34,074 nucleotides of DNA from NCBI GenBank assembly GCA_016927935.1, contig JAFGLS010000167.1, positions 1 to 34,074 of the forward strand, written 5' to 3'. Under the pieces are notes generated by a model. It was not told the DNA's origin. It searched no databases and saw only the letters and a list, made by a program, of their open reading frames with translations. Below are positions 1-7,723 of this stretch, one piece after another. A program made the translations under genes and the position numbers. This DNA comes from Syntrophaceae bacterium (GTDB lineage Bacteria; Desulfobacterota; Syntrophia; Syntrophales; Smithellaceae). Within the stretch, counting starts at the first letter, position 1; every line of letters starts with the position of its first letter.

Positions 1-1
1 A

Positions 2-86
2 TGGTGCCGAAGACTGGACTTGAACCAGCACGGGAGGTCCCACCACCCCCTCAAGATGGCGTGTCTACCAATTCCACCACTTCGGC
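2..86 (-). tRNA. tRNA-Leu (anticodon GAG)
   Basis: The minus strand folds as a class II tRNA of 85 nt. The acceptor stem pairs GCCGAAG with CTTCGGC and is followed by an encoded ACCA end. The anticodon stem pairs CCATC with GGTGG around the loop TTGAGGG, giving anticodon GAG at plus positions 50-52, read as leucine CUC/CUU. A long variable arm and the T-arm sequence GGTTCAAGTCC agree with tRNA-Leu. It lies about 90 nt downstream of secG on the same strand, the same arrangement as secG-leuU in Escherichia coli, so it may be transcribed from the secG promoter. Confidence 0.96.
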
Positions 87-176
87 ATCATAACAATTTG
101 CAATATTCTCCGCAGGCAGCCTCTTTAAAAGTTTAACATTTTGTATCCGGCCGCCTGATTGTCAATGTATAAAAAT

Positions 177-554
177 TTATTTATTTACCGGTGCGGAAGG
201 TTCTGCCGGCACTTTAGCTGCATCCGGGCTTGGCACAGGAGCCGGCACTTTAGCTGCATCCGAACTTTGCACGGGAACTGTTTGGTCTGAAACAGGCGGC
301 TTTTGCTCCATTAAAGAAGAAGAACTTCTGTGGGTTGCCATATAGGTGAGCATCAGGGATGTTAGCATAAAAATTACAGCGACTGCCGCAGTCATTTTTC
401 CCAGAAACGTTCCCGCGCCGGAGGAACCGAAAACCGTCTGACTGGAACCGCCGAACGCGGCGCCCATATTGGCGCCCTTGCCTGCCTGTAAAAGAACTAC
501 CAGAATCAAAACAAAACAAACTAAAATGTGCAGAAAAATCAATAATGTATACAT
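177..554 (-). CDS. secG: Preprotein translocase subunit SecG
   Basis: This 125-aa protein is the small SecG subunit of the SecYEG translocon in the inner membrane. Residues 1-22 form the first membrane segment. The conserved cytoplasmic loop follows (LLQAGKGANMGAAFGG, then QTVFGSSGAGTFL), and residues 53-73 form the second membrane segment. The remaining tail is hydrophilic, rich in Pro, Ala and Ser, and contains DAAKVPA twice. This tail is an extension beyond the two-helix core. The start ATG is preceded by an AAGAGA-type ribosome site, and a sigma-70-like promoter lies about 40-70 nt upstream. tRNA-Leu(GAG) follows on the same strand, as in many proteobacteria. tpiA, the common upstream partner, is not in the window. 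Confidence 0.95.
   Translation of the reverse strand: MYTLLIFLHILVCFVLILVVLLQAGKGANMGAAFGGSSQTVFGSSGAGTFLGKMTAAVAVIFMLTSLMLTYMATHRSSSSLMEQKPPVSDQTVPVQSSDAAKVPAPVPSPDAAKVPAEPSAPVNK
203..270 (-). repeat. Imperfect 36-bp tandem repeat inside the secG tail
   Basis: GCCGGCACTTTAGCTGCATC occurs at about 207 and again about 34-36 bp later at 241. The duplication encodes the two DAAKVPA units in the SecG C-terminal tail. The two units differ by only a few bases, which points to a recent in-frame duplication. Confidence 0.8.
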
Positions 555-594
555 AAAAATCTCTTTTTAAAAAATTCGCCTTTTGAGCGGCTGG

Positions 595-623
595 ACAATA
601 CCAAAACACCAAAGGCTAGTCAA
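595..623 (-). promoter_or_regulatory. Sigma-70-like promoter for secG
   Basis: On the minus strand TTGACT is followed after 17 nt by TATTGT. This places a transcription start near 588, about 34 nt before the secG ATG. It is a pattern match only. Confidence 0.55.
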
Positions 624-782
624 CTTTTTTCTTTACCCTTTTAGAAAGCCCTGCTTCTGAGCAGAGATGATTTTTTTCATCGAATAAAGCGTTTAATGCT
701 CCGTATGAGCCTACCATTGGGAAAGTAGAAAACTTTCTAACGGGGTTTACTTAATTATTTAGGAAACTTAAATTTCCTATAA

Positions 783-899
783 CTGCGCCCCAAGGGGCGG
801 GGAATTAGCCCCACATATATCCCGCTCGGCTTCGCCTCGGGGATAATTCGACCATCAAATTTCAGTGCACTTTGTTTCTGAAATTTGGGTCTCATTAAA
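783..899 (-). repeat. Dispersed structured repeat, copy A
   Basis: Read on the minus strand the element starts TTTAATGAGACCC at its right edge. It then forms a perfect 10-bp stem CAAATTTCAG/CTGAAATTTG (878-887 with 856-865), with GACC and GGTC pairing outside it. It continues into a GC-rich part with CCCCGAGGCGAAGCCGAGCGGG and a CGCCCC/GGGGCG hairpin. Related copies lie at 9101-9305 and 22638-22827 on the plus strand. Its first bases supply the TAA stop codon of the MBL-fold gene. The rest of the 555-894 gap holds the secG promoter and no convincing gene. Confidence 0.8.
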
Positions 900-1782
900 T
901 TTTGACATACCTGTCTTTATCCAGTTTTACTTTCCTCCGTTTTTCTAAATATTCAATATGTTTGTTAACCAGTGCGCGTTCGTTGAACTCAAAAAATTCT
1001 CTGGGTTCCCTTGGCCTTCCATAGATCAGCCATGCGGATAGAATTTCCTGCAGCGTTTTTGGTTCTTTTAGAAAATTCAGGATTTTTTCTTCGCGTTGAT
1101 AAATGATGTTTTCGTAATCGTCCCATAGTTTCCCGGGGTTTTTTTCGAAAAGTCCGGTGTTGTGCGAAGCAATCCATCTACTGGCAGGAATTGTTTTTAG
1201 CTTGTGAATTGATTCTATGGTTTGTTCGATGCTGGAATAGACATCACCATACCAGGGACCGAACGAGGTCAAATCGTAATCGCCCAGAAAAAGAATTTCT
1301 TCGTCAGGGAAGAAAAAGGAAAGATGCCCAGGCGTATGTCCGGGTGTGGCAATCACCTGAACCTTGAGTGAACCTAAATCAATCTTTTCATCATCATTAA
1401 GAAATAAAGCTTCTCGTTGCGGATGATAATTAAAGCTATTCAATATAATACTTTTCCAGAGCCCACGGAGGTATTCTTCCTTAATTCCGTACCAGTCCAG
1501 AAAAATATCAATATCTGTCAGAGGCGGAAAATCTTTCTCCGAGATTCGCAAAACACTGTTGTCAAAAAGATTTAAAAATCCCATGTGATCTTCGTGCCAA
1601 TGCGACAACCATACCTGATCAACGCTTTCTTTGAGTTTCAAATCAGAAAGTTTTTGCGGACTGCAGGAAGGATCAATGATTACTCTAGTATCTTCGCCTT
1701 CCATATATACGGAGTGATTGAAGGGATATTTCCCGCCGTTATCACCTCGAATAAAGCAAATCCGGCCAAACTGAACGTTCAT
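895..1782 (-). CDS. MBL-fold metallo-hydrolase
   Basis: This 295-aa protein has the metallo-beta-lactamase fold of binuclear zinc hydrolases. The metal-binding motif HWHEDH is near residue 62, a further His lies in TPGHTPGH near 148, the bridging Asp is in LFLGDYD near 167, and the last His is in ASHNTG near 205. The C-terminal 80 residues are charged and helical and could be a winged-helix-like tail as in LACTB2-type enzymes, but this is weaker. There is no signal peptide, so it is probably cytoplasmic. The substrate cannot be told from sequence; thioester or nuclease activities are both known for the fold. The stop codon TAA lies inside repeat copy A. The gene stands alone, with the methyltransferase 137 nt upstream on the same strand. 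Confidence 0.85.
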   Translation of the reverse strand: MNVQFGRICFIRGDNGGKYPFNHSVYMEGEDTRVIIDPSCSPQKLSDLKLKESVDQVWLSHWHEDHMGFLNLFDNSVLRISEKDFPPLTDIDIFLDWYGIKEEYLRGLWKSIILNSFNYHPQREALFLNDDEKIDLGSLKVQVIATPGHTPGHLSFFFPDEEILFLGDYDLTSFGPWYGDVYSSIEQTIESIHKLKTIPASRWIASHNTGLFEKNPGKLWDDYENIIYQREEKILNFLKEPKTLQEILSAWLIYGRPREPREFFEFNERALVNKHIEYLEKRRKVKLDKDRYVKI

Positions 1783-1919
1783 GATTAATTTGTTTTCCTC
1801 TAAAATTATCTATCTTGGTCTATGCTTAACGCCAATGGTCACCACCCGCAAACCTGCGTCAGCAATCTAACTGGAGCTAAGTAATTCACAAAACGACAAA
1901 TTTCCAGGGAACGAGTGGT

Positions 1920-2597
1920 CTAATGTCTGGAGGATTCTTTTATTAGTTTTTTTGCAATATATAAATGAACACTTCCAAAACCCCCAATTTCTTCTTCAGT
2001 GTATTCAAAATAAAAATTTTTAAGTATTTTCGAGATATCTCGTATTGTATCACCAGACGATTCCATGAGTTTTGTAAGCCAAAAACCAAATATATTTCTA
2101 TTTGAAGGATAATCAAAATCAACAATTAGTAATCTCCCATTTTCTTTCAATACTCGATAAAATTCTGCCATCGCCCGATTTCCACTTGGGTAACCTGAAA
2201 ATGCCATTGTATTAACAATAGTATCAAAATAGCTATTCGGAAAAGGAAGTTTTTCAACATTTGCCCACTGAAGCGATGCTGTGACACCTTTCCGGGATAA
2301 ATTTTTCTTCGCCACTTCGATCATATTATTGTTGAAGTCGATGCCATAAGTTTCGTAATCATTGGCATATTGTAACAATAAATATCCCGTCCCAAATGAA
2401 GCTTCTAAAACACGATTACCTTCAATGTATGGAATAACTGCCTTTATCCAAGTTTTCCAGACAGGAAGCAGTTTTACAGCTATATCATATGCTTTTGCAT
2501 ATTTTGAATATTCTTTGTCGAGTTTTTCTGTATACTCAATTGATTTTTCAGGCGTTTTTGAGTAAAAGATCTTTTCTTTTGATACTTTAAATAGCAT
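1920..2597 (-). CDS. Class I SAM-dependent methyltransferase (Methyltransf_11 type)
   Basis: This 225-aa protein has the Rossmann-fold methyltransferase layout. The SAM-binding motif I is LEASFGTGYLL near residue 64, the acidic residue after strand 2 is in YGIDFN near 85, motif II/III is VEKLPFPNSYFDTIV near 115-130, and FYRVLKENGRLLIVDFD follows. The N-terminal region carries many Tyr and Lys. The motif I residues E-A-S-F-G replace the usual D-x-G-C-G, but Gly-Thr-Gly is kept. The acceptor is unknown; it could be a small molecule, quinone-like compound or lipid. The gene is clearly more AT-rich than its neighbours and sits between two non-coding AT-rich gaps, which hints at separate acquisition. 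Confidence 0.8.
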   Translation of the reverse strand: MLFKVSKEKIFYSKTPEKSIEYTEKLDKEYSKYAKAYDIAVKLLPVWKTWIKAVIPYIEGNRVLEASFGTGYLLLQYANDYETYGIDFNNNMIEVAKKNLSRKGVTASLQWANVEKLPFPNSYFDTIVNTMAFSGYPSGNRAMAEFYRVLKENGRLLIVDFDYPSNRNIFGFWLTKLMESSGDTIRDISKILKNFYFEYTEEEIGGFGSVHLYIAKKLIKESSRH

Positions 2598-2697
2598 AAT
2601 TCAACAATTTAAATTTTTTAGACTAACAATTAATACACCAACTTGGTTTTCACGATTATTTGTTATCAACCTATACTATCTGTTAGTAAAAGAAAAG

Positions 2698-2873
2698 AGA
2701 GAATGTCCTTAAAAATCAAACTTAATAAACTTTTACTACTGGGCTTTTTGTCTTTATTATCGGAAAAAGCGAAGTTTGTTATTTATAAGAAATTTGTTCA
2801 ACGCAAGCAAAACAGAAGTTAACAAATACTGTTTTAAAGAGTGTATAAATTTGAAAATTTTCTGACATTCTCT
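2698..2873. repeat. Inverted repeat pair AGAGAATGTC / GACATTCTCT
   Basis: A perfect 10-bp inverted repeat bounds an AT-rich stretch of 156 bp between the methyltransferase and nth. I see no gene inside and no clear target duplication. It may be a decayed miniature element or chance. The rest of the 2598-2883 gap is AT-rich with nothing I can name. Confidence 0.3.
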
Positions 2874-2883
2874 TTAGGATAAG

Positions 2884-3540
2884 TTATCGGCTCAAGGTAA
2901 CACCGATTCGTTCGCAATATTTATTTATCGGACATTGGCTGCAAAGAGGAGATACCGGCTTGCAGGTTTTTTGGCCGAAGGCAACCATGATGGTGTTATA
3001 AATAATCCAATGTCTGCGCGGCAGTTTTTTTCTGAGAGCGAATTCAGTTTCTTCAGGAGTTTTTGTATTAACATAGCCGAGGCGATTGGAAATCCTGTGT
3101 ACATGGGTATCAACGCAAATGGCGTCTTTGCCGTAGGCAAGCGAGACAACGAGATTGGCGGTTTTTCGACCGACGCCTTTGATACTCAACAAGTCGTCTA
3201 AGTTGTCAGGAACTTTTGAAGAAAAACGTTTGATTAGTTCCTTGCATGTATGATGAATGTTTTGCGCTTTGACGCGGTAAAAACCCACCGGATAAATAGT
3301 CTTTGCTATTTTATCTAAAGGAACTTTCAACATTTCTTCCGGCGTGGAAGCGAGTTCGAAAAGTTTTTCCGTTGCCACAGCCGTAACCTCGTCTTTTGTC
3401 CGCAGGCTAAGAAGGGTGGAAATTAAAATGACAAAAGGGTCATGCTGATTTTCTGCCAGATGCGAGACAATCGGCATGTTGCCCACGGCCAGTTCTTTTT
3501 TCAAGATTTTAATGATGGTATTTATTTGATTATCATTCAT
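2884..3540 (-). CDS. nth: Endonuclease III (DNA glycosylase/AP lyase)
   Basis: This 218-aa protein is endonuclease III, which removes oxidised pyrimidines and cleaves the abasic site in base excision repair. The helix-hairpin-helix is LLSIKGVGRKTANLV near residues 111-125 with the catalytic Lys in GVGRKTA. The catalytic Asp is in CVDTHVHRI near 138. The C-terminal iron-sulfur loop has the exact spacing C-x6-C-x2-C-x5-C (CKPVSPLCSQCPINKYC), typical of a [4Fe-4S] Nth. Length matches the family (about 210-220 aa). It is cytoplasmic and appears to be a single gene. Non-coding gaps on both sides carry repeats. Confidence 0.96.
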   Translation of the reverse strand: MNDNQINTIIKILKKELAVGNMPIVSHLAENQHDPFVILISTLLSLRTKDEVTAVATEKLFELASTPEEMLKVPLDKIAKTIYPVGFYRVKAQNIHHTCKELIKRFSSKVPDNLDDLLSIKGVGRKTANLVVSLAYGKDAICVDTHVHRISNRLGYVNTKTPEETEFALRKKLPRRHWIIYNTIMVAFGQKTCKPVSPLCSQCPINKYCERIGVTLSR

Positions 3541-3591
3541 GCATTAACAAATCCTTATTATTTATCTTCCATAATCATGTCTTTTGTTTTT

Positions 3592-3720
3592 CCCCCGCTG
3601 GCGGGGGATTAAGGGGGTGGAAATATATATTTCGTTGTAATTTTTCAATTAATTATCGTCTGTAAATCTTTTATCCACCTCCGTCCCGATTTTGCATCGG
3701 GACACCTCCGCCAACGGAGG
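3592..3720. repeat. GC-rich palindromic intergenic repeats
   Basis: Three hairpins are visible between nth and the next gene: CCCCCGC-TG-GCGGGGG (3592-3607), GTCCCGAT-TTTGC-ATCGGGAC (3683-3703) and CCTCCG-CCAA-CGGAGG (3705-3720). The pieces GGGGGTGGA and TCCACCTCC also face each other. They look like REP-like dispersed elements and could end transcripts from either side. No gene lies in 3541-3791. Confidence 0.65.
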
Positions 3721-3791
3721 ATAGACAATGACATTTGTTCTCATGGTTATACAGTTTCTTATTGAATGATTAACGTTATCTCCGGCTTCTT

Positions 3792-4559
3792 TCAAAAATT
3801 AAATGCCGGTTCGTTGACTACGGATTTAATAAGAGCTTCTGCTGCCTTTTCCTGGGCAGGTTTGCCGTTGACAATCAGCCAGATGCTTCCTTCCGCGCCG
3901 CTTACACCGCCTGCGGCGACTAGAGATGCTGAAGCGCCGGAGAGAAGGGCAATCGCGTCCAGCTCGGTAAAAATTTCTCCCGGTACAGGCAAAAGACGTG
4001 GACCCTGAGCATCTGGAGCATTCATTTTGGCTGCCAGTTCGTCCAGATTTTCGTGAACGCGCTTTTCCAGGCCGATCGGTACAATCAATTGCACGCGTCT
4101 GCCAAGCACAGCCGGCAAAGCGGCGCCGATGGTTCCAGCTTTGGGAGCGGCAATCAGAATAGCCGCTTTTCTATGTATCAAATCAACTGCATTGGCCCCC
4201 TTAAGGATGACATCTCCTTCGCGCAAATCGTCAACTACATCAAATATGGTTTTACCTTTTTGGAGCTCGCCATTTGTGATGACCACGTCACCGGGAAATT
4301 TGCTTTCATCATAGCTTCTTCCTGTGGATGTTTTCGGACGATGTGGAGGAAGAATGATTCCACGATAAAAATGATCCCGTTGAAATGTTTTTACCTGACT
4401 AATCTTTTTCAGAATTTCCTGAGCCACGTAGCCATTGGTCGTTCCGGCGACTATAACAACAGTTCCATTTTTCAACGCTTTTGTAACTGCGGCATGCTTA
4501 GCTATAGCTTTTCCAATTAAACGTTTACCCGCTGCCGGAGTTAAAACAAATTGCTTCAT
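3792..4559 (-). CDS. Conserved protein of unknown function (255 aa)
   Basis: I do not recognise this family with certainty. The chosen ATG (4559) has a strong AAGGGGG ribosome site 8 nt upstream, and the ORF extension before it is probably untranslated. The protein is soluble, with no signal peptide or membrane helix. Glycine-rich turns follow beta-like strands: [17 protein letters not shown] near residues 34-50, [12 protein letters not shown] near 118, [23 protein letters not shown] near 145-167, and [18 protein letters not shown] near 215-232. This pattern suggests an alpha/beta nucleotide- or sugar-phosphate-binding fold, perhaps related to NagB/RpiA/CoA-transferase folds, but that is inference. 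It is the last gene of a three-gene operon, 42 nt after the flavodoxin/ferredoxin gene, so a redox or C1/CoA-related role is possible. Confidence 0.6.
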   Translation of the reverse strand: MKQFVLTPAAGKRLIGKAIAKHAAVTKALKNGTVVIVAGTTNGYVAQEILKKISQVKTFQRDHFYRGIILPPHRPKTSTGRSYDESKFPGDVVITNGELQKGKTIFDVVDDLREGDVILKGANAVDLIHRKAAILIAAPKAGTIGAALPAVLGRRVQLIVPIGLEKRVHENLDELAAKMNAPDAQGPRLLPVPGEIFTELDAIALLSGASASLVAAGGVSGAEGSIWLIVNGKPAQEKAAEALIKSVVNEPAFNF

Positions 4560-4601
4560 AAGTATTTCCCCCTTTTTGAAGATCAAATATTGTACTTAAT
4601 T

Positions 4602-5552
4602 TCAACTGCACGTTTTGAATTCTTCCGGCTCCATAATAGTAATATTGTTTCTTTTTAAATACTCAAAGAAGCCATATAGACGTTCGCCACTGTATTCCAT
4701 CACCACAGCGCCCGCAGGACAATTATTCAGACAGCCGAAACAGGCCAGACACTTATTTCTATCAACAACCTGCTGAAAGGGATTGATTGCCTTGGTCGGA
4801 CATTTCCTGACGCAGGTACCGCATCTGATACATTTGGTGGCGTCCACGGTATGTTTGTTTATTGCCTTTTTGTTCATCCAAACCAGCGGCAGAGCCCGCA
4901 AAATTTCTCTCATTTCTATTTCATAGCTGATGGAAATCGTTTCTCCCCGTGAAATTCTTTCCAGCGTATCGTTGGTAAAGCGGCGCACCTGGTCAAATGT
5001 TGCTGCATTCGGCAGATGCTGTCCGGAAATCTGATTATCGCTGTCCCATCTGGGCGTGGGATAAGTGGGAATATTTCTGAAAGCGTCTCTCCCGACGGGA
5101 ACACCGCCTTTTTTAGCCAGAAGTTTCAGGATATGACAAGAGGCATTATGCTGATTGCCTTCCGGACCGCCGAAGGAAACGAACGATGCAACAGCTATTC
5201 CTTTGATGGATGGAATTGTCTCCAGCCAGTCGCTGACATTGGAAGGGGTATCATAATAAAATACCGGTGTGCCGATAATTATAAAATCGTAATCCGGCAG
5301 AATTTTCTTATCTGCTTCCTGAAATTCACGTTCATCTACCGTGAGATTTTTCTCTTTGAGAATGCATCTTATAAGACGGGCGTATCTACGTGTATGGCCT
5401 GTCTGGCTGTACCATAAAATCAAGACTTTTTTCGGTTCACCTGTTTTTAAGACAGGGTAAGTTGCAAGACATTCCCGTGTCAGAGCAACAGGGAAGCACA
5501 AAGCTGCTCCTATGATGGCACTTTTTTTGATAAAGTTTCGTCGTGTGTCCAT
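4602..5552 (-). CDS. Flavodoxin domain plus 2[4Fe-4S] ferredoxin protein with Tat-like leader
   Basis: This 316-aa protein joins a flavodoxin domain to a bacterial ferredoxin domain (EFR1-like family). Residues 1-30 look like a twin-arginine leader: TRRNFIKKSA matches the RRxFxK rule and is followed by a hydrophobic stretch. The flavodoxin part begins KVLILWYSQTGHTRRYA near residue 43, where the S-x-T-G-x-T phosphate loop binds FMN. It continues through IIGTPVFYYD. Two perfect CxxCxxCxxxCP motifs follow (CIRCGTCVRKCP near 241, CLACFGCLNNCP near 269) for two [4Fe-4S] clusters. It would pass electrons between FMN and iron-sulfur centres. Export would be unusual for this fusion. It lies 13 nt after the DUF2007-like gene, in one operon. 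Confidence 0.85.
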   Translation of the reverse strand: MDTRRNFIKKSAIIGAALCFPVALTRECLATYPVLKTGEPKKVLILWYSQTGHTRRYARLIRCILKEKNLTVDEREFQEADKKILPDYDFIIIGTPVFYYDTPSNVSDWLETIPSIKGIAVASFVSFGGPEGNQHNASCHILKLLAKKGGVPVGRDAFRNIPTYPTPRWDSDNQISGQHLPNAATFDQVRRFTNDTLERISRGETISISYEIEMREILRALPLVWMNKKAINKHTVDATKCIRCGTCVRKCPTKAINPFQQVVDRNKCLACFGCLNNCPAGAVVMEYSGERLYGFFEYLKRNNITIMEPEEFKTCS

Positions 5553-5565
5553 ATAGTCTCCTTTA

Positions 5566-5895
5566 TTAATATGTTTTCAGGAATCCCAGATCCCGCAAAA
5601 TATTTCTTGCCTTGTCTGCTTCGTCGGCTTTAACCAAAAGGCGGGCATACGCTCCTGCTGCGATAAGCATAATGGAGCTTTCTCCTTGGAAAAAATAGGT
5701 GATGCCTTCTCCCTCAAAGACGGATTTTATAAAGGCTATGTCACCTTGCTGATAAGTAGAAAAGACTTCCACGAATTCTTCGCTGACGGAATTATCAGAC
5801 ACTTCCGGTGATAAATGATAAACCAGATCGGTGCCGCAGTCAGAGCACTTGTAAAAACCTTCCCTGTATTCGCTTTTACATTTCGGGCAGAACAT
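5566..5895 (-). CDS. Small zinc-ribbon protein with DUF2007-like domain
   Basis: The protein is 109 aa from the ATG at 5895, which has TTAGGA 6 nt upstream; a longer reading frame to 5919 lacks such a site. The N terminus is a zinc ribbon with CPKC near residue 3 and CSDC near 18. The C-terminal part, EVFSTYQQGDIAFIKSVFEGEGI through LLVKADEADKARNILRDLGF, matches the ferredoxin-like alpha/beta fold of DUF2007 (putative signal-transducing protein). It is probably cytoplasmic and regulatory or protein-binding. It is the first gene of the operon with the flavodoxin/ferredoxin protein. Its promoter diverges from that of the PEBP gene. Confidence 0.75.
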   Translation of the reverse strand: MFCPKCKSEYREGFYKCSDCGTDLVYHLSPEVSDNSVSEEFVEVFSTYQQGDIAFIKSVFEGEGITYFFQGESSIMLIAAGAYARLLVKADEADKARNILRDLGFLKTY

Positions 5896-5948
5896 GTTAT
5901 TTCCTAACTTTGCGGGCAATCAGCCGCCGTAAAAAACGAGCTTTTTTA

Positions 5949-5976
5949 ATGATACCATAGGAAGAATATGTGTCAA
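5949..5976 (-). promoter_or_regulatory. Sigma-70-like promoter for the DUF2007/flavodoxin operon
   Basis: The minus strand reads TTGACA, 16 nt, TATCAT. The -35 box lies 18 bp from the oppositely directed -35 of the PEBP gene, so the two transcripts share one control region. Confidence 0.6.
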
Positions 5977-5994
5977 CAAATCTCATAAGAGCTA

Positions 5995-6023
5995 TTGACA
6001 GCAATATAATATCCGGTTAAACT
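5995..6023 (+). promoter_or_regulatory. Sigma-70-like promoter for the PEBP gene
   Basis: The plus strand reads TTGACA, 17 nt, TAAACT. The implied leader is about 150 nt long before the ATG at 6179. I see no riboswitch that I can name in it. Confidence 0.55.
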
Positions 6024-6178
6024 CGCAAATATAAAGTCAGCTTAAGATTTCCGGACTTGGTAACAATGAAAAAATATTTTAATTGTTTTTTTCTGAGTAT
6101 TTTTTAATAGCCGGGGGCGCTTTTTTGCCTGTCGGTGCGGAAAATCAATTTAACATCAAGGAAAAAGGAGGCAAAATT

Positions 6179-6637
6179 ATGGAGATAAAAAGCGCATCAT
6201 TTAATCATGAAGACATGATTCCGTCAAAATACACCTGCGACGGCCAGAATATTTCACCGCCGCTTTCCTGGAGCCAAGCTCCGGAAAAAGCAAAAAGCTT
6301 CGCGCTTATCTGCGATGACCCTGATGCACCCGTGGGCTTATGGGTACACTGGATTATTTTTGATATTCCGGCAAGTGTCAATTCCCTGCCGGAGAAAGTT
6401 TCACGTGATGAAGAAGTCGCGGGACTGGGGAAAAACGGAAAAAATACTTCCGGAAACTGGGGCTATGACGGTCCCTGTCCTCCCGGTGGAACTCATCGCT
6501 ACTATTTTAAATTGTACGCTCTTGATACAATGTTGAATAAGAAACCCGGCTTGACCAAAGATGAACTGCTCAACGCAATGAAAGGTCACATTTTGGCGGA
6601 AGCTGAATTAATGGGCAGATATAGCAGAAAGAGATAA
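6179..6637 (+). CDS. YbhB/YbcL-type PEBP (Raf kinase inhibitor-like) protein
   Basis: The protein is 152 aa from the ATG at 6179, which has a perfect AGGAGG 8 nt upstream; the reading frame extends further left but without a good site. It belongs to the phosphatidylethanolamine-binding protein family. The core motifs are DPDAPVGLWVHWIIFDIP near residues 45-62 and GPCPPGGTHRYYFKLYALD near 97-115, whose Asp, His and Pro residues form the ligand pocket. Length matches bacterial YbhB (about 150-160 aa). The molecular role of the bacterial members is poorly known; binding of a small anionic ligand or a protein partner is usual. It stands alone, convergent with the following methyltransferase. Confidence 0.93.
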   Translation: MEIKSASFNHEDMIPSKYTCDGQNISPPLSWSQAPEKAKSFALICDDPDAPVGLWVHWIIFDIPASVNSLPEKVSRDEEVAGLGKNGKNTSGNWGYDGPCPPGGTHRYYFKLYALDTMLNKKPGLTKDELLNAMKGHILAEAELMGRYSRKR

Positions 6638-6667
6638 TTTGTTTCTAAAGTAAACGTAAGACCTGTT

Positions 6668-7555
6668 TTACCAGGAAATGTGAAGAAATAGATTTACGCC
6701 CAGCGGTTCTGATTTTACGGAAATTTTCTCGCGGGGAATACCGCATTCCCCGGCTATTTTAATCAAATCATCTGGTGAACGATGATAAAGAAACCAGTTG
6801 CCGCATTCCATGTAATCCCGCGTGGGATTATTCGTGGAAAAATTTCCGATAATCAGCTCTCCGCCGGCCTTTGTAAAAGAAAGATGCTTCGTTAGCAGCC
6901 ACTGGAAAGTTTTATCGTCCAGATAGTCGAAGAGCCCCGCTGACCAGATTAAATCAAATTGTTTGGACGGCTTGAACTTTAATGCGTTTTGAGGATGGAA
7001 TTCTATATTACTTAGCAATCCTTTTTCCTTGACTTTGTTGAGTGAATACTCGATGGCATCTTTGTCGTAATCCACACAGTCAAAAAACACCTGACATTTT
7101 CCTTCTGATAAAAACTCCACAACATCCTGAGTCGGGCCGCATCCCACATTCAGAACGTCACATTTTTTCTCTTTAGCTTTGAGAGAACGCAATATATCAA
7201 GAAAATATTTTTTCCGGTTTATAAGCGCACGGGGAGCTTCCTGAGCGTGAAAAAAACGATCCCAGTTGAGCAGATGCGGTTGGGGAGACAACCAACCCGA
7301 GTAAATCCTTTCAATTATGACGTAATCACCGGTGTATCCATGAGGCTTGAGAAGCACGTATCCCTGCATTGTATCAGTGGTACAATAAACGTCAGGCAGT
7401 GCCTGCCATATGTTGAGGATATCACTGTCCTTCATGATTCCTTTTCTGCGCTTCGAATTTACAGACTTGTATAACTCACCCAGTTCTTCGTAATCACTTT
7501 CCGAGGGGCCGCCCTTCTGAGCTAACTCTTTTAAGTATTCAATCTCCGATCTCAC
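6668..7555 (-). CDS. SAM-dependent methyltransferase with conserved N-terminal region
   Basis: This 295-aa protein starts at a GTG with AGAGGA 7 nt upstream. Residues 1-125 form a helical region containing KPHGYTGDYVIIERIY near 69-84, a motif that I associate with a family of two-part bacterial methyltransferases. The catalytic Rossmann domain follows: motif I VLNVGCGPTQDVVEFL near 134-149, acidic motif II FDCVDYD near 159, motif III FDLIWSAGLFDYLDD near 205-219, and GGELIIGNFS near 236. It is soluble. The acceptor cannot be assigned; fatty-acid or signal-molecule methylation occurs in related proteins, but that is inference. A GGDEF gene lies 168 nt upstream on the same strand. Confidence 0.8.
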   Translation of the reverse strand: MRSEIEYLKELAQKGGPSESDYEELGELYKSVNSKRRKGIMKDSDILNIWQALPDVYCTTDTMQGYVLLKPHGYTGDYVIIERIYSGWLSPQPHLLNWDRFFHAQEAPRALINRKKYFLDILRSLKAKEKKCDVLNVGCGPTQDVVEFLSEGKCQVFFDCVDYDKDAIEYSLNKVKEKGLLSNIEFHPQNALKFKPSKQFDLIWSAGLFDYLDDKTFQWLLTKHLSFTKAGGELIIGNFSTNNPTRDYMECGNWFLYHRSPDDLIKIAGECGIPREKISVKSEPLGVNLFLHISW

Positions 7556-7723
7556 AAATTATCCTCTAATAAATTTCAGTTTACAAGGTAACTGTAATTC
7601 AAATTTCACCGCCGCTTTTATATCATATTTTATTTAGAAATGATGTTGGTTTTTATGATGGCTCAACGATGAAAAGAAGCGGCAACGCCTAAACTTAAAT
7701 ATTTTAGCTTTCTCTGAAAGCGA

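Noticed and set aside
87-176. Separate promoter for tRNA-Leu (TTGACA on the minus strand at 160-165)
   Set aside because: No good -10 hexamer lies 16-18 nt downstream; read-through from secG is as likely.
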